A stretch of 64,000 nt of DNA from Aegilops tauschii subsp. strangulata (Eukaryota > Streptophyta > Magnoliopsida > Poales > Poaceae). The notes beneath the pieces are model-generated. The model was not told the DNA's origin and made no database searches. It worked only from the letters and a program-made list of their open reading frames with translations. The first letter of the stretch is position 1. Each line of letters opens with the position of its first letter. A program made the position numbers and the translations under genes. Below, piece by piece: positions 56,552-64,000 of the stretch. The DNA lies in the NCBI RefSeq assembly GCF_002575655.3, contig NC_053039.3, positions 47,307,290-47,371,289 of the forward strand, given 5' to 3'.

Positions 56552-57125
56552 CTTCTTGAGCCACTAAAGAGTCTCTGCCACATCGGATATCTGTTATGAC
56601 TGTGCCAGAGATGGATAGCTTACCTGAACGATGGCTGCTACAGAACCGTTCATCCCTCGTATTCCTGACTATTCCCAAACGCAAAGTTCTTGAAGTCGCT
56701 CCCACCCAGAATGCAAGACCTCTGCTCTCTAGAGAAATTGTACTCCCTCTGTAAATTAATATAAGAGCGTTTAGATCTTAGTGATCTAAACGCTCTTATA
56801 TTAGTTTACGGAGGGAGTACCTATTTGACGCTGAGCAACTCCAGTCACTTCCATATCTGCCCTCCTTGAAGGCCCTCAGTCTTACAGGATGCCATCCGGG
56901 CCTGAAGAAGAAGATTGCGAAACATGGAAGCCCTGAATGGAACAAGATTGCTCACATCCCTTATGCGCAAATAGGTACCTTCACTCTGCCACTCTCATCC
57001 TCTTAATTTACTGCTCTGTACTGATGGAACATACTGATACCTGACCTGACTGCGAACCAATGGCAGGAGATTCGCTTTTCATCAGTGGCAAGAAGAAACA
57101 CAAAAGGCCTTCACCAAACTAAGGT
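56552..57125 (+). pseudogene. Second NLR 3'-end fragment (last LRRs and C-terminal exon)
   Basis: Matches the last 360 bases of the NLR LRR region plus the final intron and exon: TTGAGCCACTAAAGAGTCTC, TACCTGAACGATGGCTGCTA, TGCCATCCGGGCCTGAAGAAG. The intron runs from GTACCTTCAC to ...CAATGGCAG (57067), and the last exon reads DSLFISGKKK with a broken end. A Stowaway MITE (56743-56817) and several indels break the frame. There is no NB-ARC: only the duplicated tail exists. Confidence 0.85.
56743..56817. mobile_element. Stowaway MITE, near-perfect hairpin, in the NLR fragment
   Basis: CTCCCTCTGTAAATTAATAT ... ATATTAGTTTACGGAGGGAG with TA on both sides (56741-56742, 56818-56819). Its 75 bases fold almost completely on themselves around GATCTTAGTGATC. 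Confidence 0.95.
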
Positions 57126-58437
57126 AATTAACAATCTCAAGAGAAAAATATGTTGTCCTCTTTTTGCTATGAATAAGGGTTGGTGCGTAGAAGTAGTGAA
57201 GTACTATGGGCATAGTTTGATTTGTAGCAAAAAATTGAAAATGGTCTTTGGGTAAACTAAGGAGGTGATGAGGAACTGAAAATCAGAAAAGCATACGAAC
57301 TGATAAAATTAATTGTCTGAGAAAAAATAATATGTGCGCATTAGAGATGCAAGGTCAAGGAGATTGTGTTATTTCTGCATCAATGCAAGAAAGAACTGAT
57401 AGACCAGTTAACCACAGAGCTCCAACCCTAGTCTTTGCATACTACAAACCCTTGCTAAGGATATGGCGGCAAAAGATTTAGCAAGGCACCCTTAGGATGG
57501 CTTTATCAAGTCAAGTTGAACTATAGTTGCTCTGAATATGGTGCTTCTTGGTATCATATCTATGCCTGCCTTAATAAATGTGAGGTTGATGTGAAGTCCG
57601 TTTTGCTTGAATGCATGAACATCATTACAAAAAAAGAATGCAGGAACAATGTACATTCCAGTCAAAGCCTATTAGTTTTTTCTAGTTTCATTTCTTTTTT
57701 TGAAACGTGATAATCTGTTTTCCGTTAGTTTCATAGTGGAAACTATATACGTCCAAAAAGAAGCACTCTATAGAGCACGAAAATATATATGGTCAACAAA
57801 CAAACCATACAAAACATATCCATATCTAGTACGCAACACATGGCAACACCTGGTGTAAGTTAAGGAATTGCAGTGGCTGACAGACTCACTAGATAAGTAC
57901 GGGAAGACTGAGAATTAGAAAAAGAGAATAGGCGTCTGCTTTGCTTGTCCTTTGAGCTGCATTTTATTGACACAGCAACCGCACTACTGAAGTGGAACGC
58001 GTCCTTATTTCTATCTTTGAATATGTTTCCATTTGTAGAATGTAATACTCCAACTGCATGTTATTGAAATTATTTCCCCTTGCCACAAAGAAACTGAAAC
58101 TGGAACTTTTGTTTTTGGTTATCAGTGATAGTGACCGCAACAGACTTATGTCCAAGTACTCGCTGCACTAGTGGAAGAAACGGTTCTGTCTCAAGAATGC
58201 TTCGTATCCCAAGCCTGTTGTTGTTCATCAGATCTTACATCTCGTGCTGCTGACAAGATGCTAATGTTCTGCGGGATGATACTTTCTGAATTCAAGAATC
58301 TGAGGGAAAGAATAATTCATGTTCAAGTTCAGTTACATATATGTAAAATTGTAGCCTAGCTACCTTTCAACCCGTGAGTTGATTAGAAGAATCTCTATTC
58401 TGTTGTAATTGTGTCGAACATATATTCAGGTCAGATT
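57126..58437. other. Flank of the NLR fragment; no gene
   Basis: Non-coding, homologous in patches to 50506-51383. No ORF of note. Confidence 0.6.
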
Positions 58438-58592
58438 ACAACTTACTAAGATTTGGAGTTGTAATAGAAACAGGGGGGTAGAGTTTGTGTTGGACTCTCT
58501 GCTTATTTCTGCAAATGTCTTCAGTTCAGTACAGATACCGCCTCGTGAGAGATTGTTGGGGGCATCAATCGCCTGAATGAATGATCCCGATA

Positions 58593-58853
58593 CATCTGAA
58601 TGAATGTTGGGGGCATCAATCGTCATCGACACCATCATCTCGGGTCTCCGCTCTTCGGCCTCGGCGTTAGCACCACCACCACCGCCACCCCCTCCCGAGC
58701 CGGATTAGCCCCTGTTTTCTCTTTGTTTGGGGCTTGTTTTGCTGTGCCCCCAGCGATTATTTGAGACTTGCTTGTACTTGAACCTCTTGACTTGCTGTTG
58801 GATGCTTGGTGTTGTTGCTTTATAATATAAAGCGGGGGGAAACCTTTTTTCGT
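58593..58853 (+). mobile_element. 5'-truncated LINE 3' end with 13-bp TSD
   Basis: Ends GCTTTATAATATAAAGCGGG followed by GGGAAACC(T)6, the usual 3' end of grass LINEs. AATGATCCCGATA is duplicated at 58580-58592 and 58854-58866. Only about 260 bases remain, with no coding domain. The sequence between the left duplication and about 58620 repeats neighbouring flank text. Confidence 0.85.
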
Positions 58854-58866
58854 AATGATCCCGATA

Positions 58867-59347
58867 ATACATTTGCTGTCAAGTACGTGCAAACTTGCGT
58901 TCTGCAACAACTCTTCTAATTAAGATGGGTTGGCTGATTGATGAGCAAATACCAGGTACCCTGCTGAGACGGATACGCTGTTGGCGATGTGCAGTGCATG
59001 GCTGATGGCTCTCTGGAGCGCATGCAAATTGATGATGCTTCATAGTGACTGACCAAGTGAGTGTGGATGCAGGGGCGCCACTATATATTCAGTTCTGCAT
59101 CCCATGAATATATGATGGGGAAGTAAACAAGGCTCCAGGACCGTTCGCTGCTTTGTCTGTGTGCAGCTTCTTTTGTTATCGACGTAATGCAGCCTCTAAT
59201 ATCCAACTCAGGCCGTGACAACATGTGGGAAGTGGATGCTTAGACCAACACCAATGTGCGAGACTAAAAGTTTTGCTTGTCCCTTCTAATTACATGGACC
59301 GTTGAGATTTTCAGGAGGAATTGATTAATTGTAGGCAGAGAGGGTTA
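58867..59347. other. End of the duplicated flank and unassigned sequence
   Basis: Up to 59042 this is copy 2 of the NLR flank. 59043-59347 has no recognised content. Confidence 0.45.
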
Positions 59348-60643
59348 GCGCAACTCCAACGCGGATCATCAAACCGCCTGTAAATGTTCTGACCGGATGG
59401 TTTGGACAAAAAATGTCTGGACCTGTTTGGATGCCTGAAATCCCATAAACAGGACCATGTCGGACTTCGACATGCCTGGTCCACCTAAAAAAAAAACCAC
59501 CCGGAGCCCCCTCCCCCCACTCCGCCCCTCCCACTCTGCTATGTATCCGCACCCTCGGAGGGCAACGTTGTCGTTGAACCACCCCAGCCGCTGCCCATGC
59601 CTTACCAGACATCCAACGCTCCAGCGAGACGCCTGCCTGCCTTGGCTTACGACGTTATTCCACCTTGGATCCCGCAGGCTCCCAGGTACCATCTGCCCCT
59701 ACCGCCACCGTCCATGGCGGACGCCACACCCAATAAGTGTTCGGGCAAATACCAAAACATGATATTTGATGTTGTTGTTGTTGACTTTAAAGGGAACATG
59801 ATGGTTGTGTACTTGATGAAGGAGGATGAAATGTTGTGTGATGTGTGGCCGGCCAAAAGTGTGGAGTTTCAAGGCATGAAGCATAATGCAACATTTTGGC
59901 AAAGCAAGCGTGCAATCAGCACAAGCACTACATGCCCTACAACAGGGAAGTGATCCATGATCGCGGTGTGAAGTCGCTACTTCGTTGATGGTACTCCATT
60001 CAAAATGTTGTCAAAAACTTGCGGTGCGTATGCACAAGTGTGAATAAGGTGGCCAAGGGGTGCTTCACTCGAAGAGCTCATCAGTTTTGTTTCTTGTTGT
60101 CCTAGGTTGGTCATTTCATTGATTTGCTCGATGTTCCCACTTGTTGATCACTTCATTGTCTAGCCCAGACGCGCAAGAGCATGGTACCAAAGGACGGGTT
60201 ACAAGCCCTTCACAATGATGCATTGTTGGATAAAACTCAATAGGCATAGCAACTTGATCAGCCAGTGCCTATGAAGAAGTTCATCAAGCTCGAGGAGAGG
60301 AAGCTTGAGATGAAGGCCGCTGCTTTGGGATCGATGGAATTAAAATATCTGTTGGTCATCTTTCGAGGAGTGCTTTTAGGTTTAAATGTATGTTTGAATT
60401 GCGATTTATCTAGATCTAGATACATTTGTCAAAGTGATCGAAGGTGGTCATTCATTTTAGTTATTTTATTTTATTTTTAATTTTCTTTTTCGGAAAAAGT
60501 TATTTTAATTTTTGAAGGATAGGGGCGGGTATTTGGTGCCTGTGGTTGGATGACCTTTACTCCTATTCCTGTCGTAGACATGTCCAGATGTGTACACAAA
60601 CATTTGATAATGTCTGTTTTGGTGATCCTTGGTGGAGTTTGCC
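59348..60643 (+). mobile_element. PIF/Harbinger-like element, degenerate
   Basis: The left end GCGCAACTCCAACGCGGATCA and the reverse complement of the right end, GGCAAACTCCACCAAGGATCA, are similar over about 25 bases. The flanks TTA (59345-59347) and TTG (60644-60646) could be a mutated 3-bp duplication. Inside is an ORF1-like remnant. The superfamily is inferred from termini, duplication size and ORF. Confidence 0.6.
59750..60480 (+). pseudogene. Harbinger ORF1-like (SANT/NAM-associated type) protein remnant
   Basis: Readable pieces in shifting frames: HNATFWQ, then HKHYMPYNREVIHDRGVKS, QNVVKNLRCVC, PFTMMHCW and MKKFIKLEERKLEMKAAALG. This order matches, from memory, the Myb/SANT-like ORF1 proteins that accompany grass PIF/Harbinger transposases and help them bind DNA. 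Stops after almost every piece show it is dead. The N-terminal part (59450-59750) is proline-rich. Confidence 0.6.
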
Positions 60644-60817
60644 TTGCACCTCACATGGTGGTGCTCACCCACAAGTTCCATGTATAGCTTAGAGCAATTC
60701 TAAGCAGAGTCGCCATATATTGGCGCGCTCCATATCCATATGGAGGTTGTGGAGGTTATGCGCAAGCACATAGTTGTAATTTTTTTCTTGTCCCGCTTTT
60801 CCATCCAAGGTATGATG

Positions 60818-62217
60818 CACTACTAGGAAATCGGCTATAGCTAATATGGACATTAATGGCGCACCATGTATGTGGTGCGCCACTGCCATATAGCAGTGGC
60901 GCACCAGATACAGGTACGCCATTATTGACATATTACTAATGGCGCACCTGATGTGTGGTGCGCCATTACTAGTTTTGAAAAAAAAATAAAAAAAATTTGT
61001 TAGCAGTGGCGCACCAGGGAATAGTGCGCCATTACTAGTTGACATAGTAGTGGCGCACCTGTACAAAATGCGCCATTACTATGTGTATGACTGGGTCAAA
61101 CCTTAGTCAAACTTAGTAATGACGCACTTTGCATAGGTGCGCCATTACTATGTCAAACTTAGTAATGGCGCACCTACACAAAGTGCGTCATTACTAACTT
61201 TGACCAAGGTTTGACCAAGTCATACACATAGTAATGGCGCACTTTGCACCCCCCGGTGGACCGCCTTTTTAGTTTTTTAAAAAATAAAAGAAAATGATGG
61301 AAATGTCAAAAAATAAAAGAAAATAAGTTTCCCATGTGATATGTGGTCTAGTTGTTGGGAAAATTTACAAATATGAATTTCGACTTTATTTGCAAAATCT
61401 CTCTGGAATTTAGTAAAATGGGCATAACTTTTGCATACGAACTTGGATTAAAAAGTTTTTTAATATAAAAATCATCTACTCGAAAAGTTACATCCGAATT
61501 CAACTGGGGGAACCCCGTTGAAGATTTTCAGAATCCCCAAAAACCTAACAGAATAAAAGATACAAGGCTTTTAAGATCTAAAGGGGGAAAAATAGAAAAA
61601 AAATTCAAACTTAGTAGTGGCGCACCATTTGCTAGGTGCGCCACTAGTAACAGAAAAAAAAATTTAGTTTCGATTTTTTTGGAAAAAATGTTCAAAATAT
61701 GATACGTAATATGACCGGGAAGTTTGAAATATTTTTACAAAATTTCATCACACTCATGAACATGAACAAAGTCATAGACATCAACAAGGTTTAATAGGAT
61801 TGATATGATATATATATCAACAAGTGCCTGTTAAGTGAGCTGGTACTGGGGTTGGATAGAACTGAGAAGTTAAGCGTGCTTGGGCTGGAGTAGTGTGAGG
61901 ATGGGTGACCTTCCGGAAAGTTTGACCACGGAGTGCGATTTGACCCGAGATTAAGCCATAGTGACACGAGATTAAGAAAAAAACGAAAAAAAAAATTTGA
62001 AAAAAAAATTTCTAAATTTTTTTGAAAAAAATTGTTAGTAATGGCACACTTCTATGTGGTGCGCCATTACTAAGTCAGATAGTAATGGCGCACCAGATAG
62101 GCATAGTAATGGAGCCATTACTATTTGTTATTAATGACGTGATAATAGTGGCGTACCTATAGTGCGCCATTAATGGCAAAAATAGGTGTGCCACTAACAG
62201 GCATTTTTCTAGTAGTG
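60818..62217. mobile_element. CACTA element (non-autonomous, 1400 bp), TSD ATG
   Basis: Begins CACTACTAGGAAATCGGC and ends (reverse complement) CACTACTAGAAAAATGCC. ATG is duplicated at 60815-60817 and 62218-62220. Subterminal repeats ATTAATGGCGCACC, GTGGTGCGCCATTACTA and variants occur at both ends in both senses. No transposase. The middle is AT-rich and includes a 5S rRNA-like segment. The subterminal repeat differs from that of the CACTA element at 43702, so they are different families. Confidence 0.95.
61855..61916 (+). other. 5S rRNA-derived segment inside the second CACTA element
   Basis: AGAACTGAGAAGTTAAGCG, TGCTTGGGCTGGAGTAGTG and TGAGGATGGGTGACCTTCC in direct succession correspond to the middle of the plant 5S RNA. 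The A box and C box are intact at native spacing. The flanks do not look like 5S. Confidence 0.85.
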
Positions 62218-62265
62218 ATGTGTCTCCTCTCCTCATCATGCTATGTCCAGATCCCTATTTTAGTA

Positions 62266-62363
62266 CTTTTCCTCCATCTCAAAATAAGTGTCTCAAATTT
62301 AGTACAATTATGTACTAAAGTTAGTACAAATTTGAGATATTTATTTTGGAACGAAGGAACCAG
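62266..62363. mobile_element. Stowaway-type MITE, about 98 bp
   Basis: CCTCCATCTCAAAATAAGTG at the left against TATTTATTTTGGAACGAAGG at the right, a decayed form of the common CTCCCTCCGTCTCAAAATAAG terminus. TA at 62264-62265 and 62364-62365. Confidence 0.8.
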
Positions 62364-62397
62364 TAGTTAGCTAGCCAACAAAACCTAGTTGTAATGA

Positions 62398-63348
62398 GAG
62401 GTTTAGGGTTATCCACAACACGTTCAAGAGATCAATGGAGACCATTTTCAGGTATTTCAGGCAAGTCTTGTATGTTGTTGGGGAGCTCAGAGGAGAGATG
62501 ATCAAGTAATCAACTGGGCAAACTCCTAGCAAGATTCGCACTAACCCAAGATGGTATCCGTATTTCAAGGTGGCACTACTCGTAGTTCATGCCTTCACAT
62601 GCTTGTAATATTGTTTTGGTAGAGCCATAACACCATCTTGTCAGGCCATTTTCAGGATTGCATTGTCGTAATAGATGAGACTCATGTGACTGCTAGAGTG
62701 TCGAGGTCATAGTGAGCATCATACATGAGTAGAAATCACTACACAAGCCAGAATGTTCTTGTTGTGATTGACTTAGATATGAAGTTCACATATGTGTTAG
62801 CTGGTTGGGAAGGATCAACCCATGATGTTAACATTCTATCTGGCAGCATAACTCGACCTGATGGCATCAATGTCCCTGATGGTAAGTTCTACGTGGGAGA
62901 TACTGGCTATGCATGTCGGCCTGGTGTTCTTCTACCCATCCGGAAAATGTACCATCTGAACGAGTTCTGTGGTAGGAACTATCCTAAGACTGCATATGAA
63001 TTGTTTAACCTTAGACACTCTAGCTTTAGAGTTACGGCTGAGAGGACATTTGGAGCTCTAAAGAGTAGATTTAAGATCCTGGATTAGAAACCATTCCACA
63101 TTTTTCCCACCTAGGATAAACTTGTTCTTGCATGTTGCATCCTTCATAACTTGATACTACAACGGGGTTGCGATAATTTTGTGCCAGAGGAGGAAGATGT
63201 GACCGCTGATGATGTTTATAGCTCTAATCATGGTGTGGATGCATTTGACAATGAGGCCTGGAAGAACAAATGGTTGGAGTGGGCTGAGGCTATGTGGGAA
63301 AACAGAGTCAGCAGCGGCATAAGAAGAAAAAGCAGAAGAAGAAGATGA
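62398..63348 (+). pseudogene. PIF/Harbinger transposase, multiple stops
   Basis: Fragments in order: TFKRSMETIFRYFRQVLYVV (about 62415), DCIVVIDETHVTARVSRS (first catalytic Asp, about 62665), a stop, then NHYTSQNVLVVIDLDMKFTY, GWEGSTHDVNIL, FYVGDTGYACRPGVLLPI (second Asp), YHLNEFCG, ELFNLRHSSFRVTAERTFGA (catalytic Glu) and, after further stops, LACCILHNLIL, DNFVPEEEDV and a basic end RRKSRRRR. This is the DDE transposase order of PIF/Harbinger. Intact versions cut and paste the element at TWA sites. Stops near 62712, 63087 and 63110 disable it. Confidence 0.88.
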
Positions 63349-64000
63349 TGACGAGGATGGACGTAGCCCTAGTTCGACATCAATCAACTTTTCCCTATTG
63401 AGCCATAAGACTTTCAATTTGTACTGCTATTTGTTAGTAACTAGGATGAACTGCCATTTCTTTCCTAGCTAGGACTGAAACACGATGTCTATTTTGTGTG
63501 TTGCAAGGTCATCACTAATGAGAAGGGCTGAAGACACCTTATGTCGTGCACAACCAAAGACCGTGTAGTGCAGGAACCCAATGGAACACATATAAACTAA
63601 ACGACAGGTCAAAATTGGTTCCCTGATGCAGGCAGCCTACATGCAGGCAACCAAACAATATGCAGATGATGGTTTTTGTCCTGTATTAACTCGGCCGGGC
63701 CCAACTGAGTCACACATGCAAAGTGCCCAAAAACGTTGTAGGTAACTAAATGCGTCCGTAGAGAAGCTGGATCTGTGAAGTTTTGTGAAGATGGAGGCAA
63801 TCCGAACATTCCCTAAGTTGGAACCTGAAGTGGGTCCCTCGACCATGCGGATTAACCAAGTGGTACGAGATGCCTATAACATCGCATCCTCATCACGGTC
63901 GACAATGGTACGACCAGCGGGACGGGGTTTTGTTAAGTGGGAAAGAGGGAGACGGGGCATGGGGGAGAGTGGAAGGATGAGAAGAGAGAGTGAGAAAATG
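63349..64000. other. Unassigned right end of window
   Basis: No gene, repeat or terminal motif that I can support. Short minus-strand frames near 63609-63846 have no recognised domain. Confidence 0.4.

Larger units (their letters stand above)
56552..59042 (+). repeat. Tandem duplication of NLR 3' end and flank, copy 2
   Basis: The second unit starts where copy 1 ends, at the shared word TGATGCTTC (56544-56552 and 59033-59042). It has its own insertions: the MITE at 56743 and a LINE tail at 58593. It preserves the site into which the Copia element went in copy 1. Confidence 0.88.
60692..64000 (+). mobile_element. Possible second PIF/Harbinger element, left end and transposase, right end unseen
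   Basis: GAGCAATTCTAAGCAGAGTCG after TTA (60689-60691) looks like a PIF/Harbinger left end. The transposase pseudogene at 62398-63348 lies downstream in the same orientation, and the CACTA and Stowaway elements between would be later insertions. No matching right end was found before the window ends, so the link is an inference. Confidence 0.4.

Noticed and set aside
1..64000. tRNA genes or microRNA hairpins
   Set aside because: No tRNA-like A and B box pairs with a cloverleaf were noticed by eye, and the obvious hairpins are MITEs. A tRNAscan or miRNA search was not possible here, so absence is not proven.

Overview
The window is plant nuclear DNA, most likely from a Triticeae grass (wheat, Aegilops or barley type). 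This is inferred from three things: spliced genes with GT-AG introns, nested LTR retrotransposons with very long LTRs next to CACTA, Mutator, PIF/Harbinger, Stowaway and Tourist DNA elements, and an NLR, a GT47 exostosin and a wall-associated-kinase (WAK) remnant of grass type. No prokaryotic, organellar or viral gene block is visible.

Layout. (1) 1-8022, minus strand: the 5' part of a Ty3 retrotransposon with a 3.75 kb LTR, a tRNA-iMet type primer site, an extra leader ORF and a gag-pol broken by one nonsense codon. It sits inside (2) 8023-17524, a degenerate Tat-like Ty3 element on the minus strand that lacks the RT core, has a 65-bp tandem repeat in its 3' UTR and carries a multi-exon antisense ORF. 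(3) 17525-18695: an LTR fragment on the plus strand. (4) 18696-23893: a multi-exon Ulp1-like (C48-fold) gene with two nonsense codons and a degraded catalytic core. (5) 24500-28690: AT-rich repeat arrays and a duplicated upstream region leading to (6) 28801-31964, an apparently intact four-exon GT47 exostosin-type glycosyltransferase of 537 aa, the best functional gene in the window. (7) 32166-34506: a MULE with a perfect 9-bp target duplication, then a Stowaway element with a Tourist element nested in it. (8) 34595-39423: an L1-type LINE on the minus strand next to (9) a truncated WAK pseudogene (39557-41300, minus). (10) 42083-45163: an AT-rich inverted-terminus element and a CACTA element containing a 5S rRNA-like segment. 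(11) 46677-50505: a CC-NB-ARC-LRR gene with a frameshifting deletion. Its 3' end and flank are tandemly duplicated (second copy 56552-59042), and a Copia element with 95-bp LTRs sits in the first copy. (12) 59348-64000: a PIF/Harbinger ORF1-like remnant, a second CACTA element with a 5S-like segment, a Stowaway MITE and a PIF/Harbinger transposase pseudogene.

How it fits together. This is a transposon-dominated intergenic landscape with one likely working gene (GT47) and several decaying genes (Ulp1-like, WAK, NLR). Insertion order can be read in places: the long-LTR Ty3 element is younger than the Tat element, the Copia insertion is younger than the NLR tandem duplication, and the Tourist MITE is younger than the Stowaway around it. 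Splice sites were placed by eye from GT-AG signals, frame continuity and remembered family patterns. Family names below superfamily level are deliberately not given.
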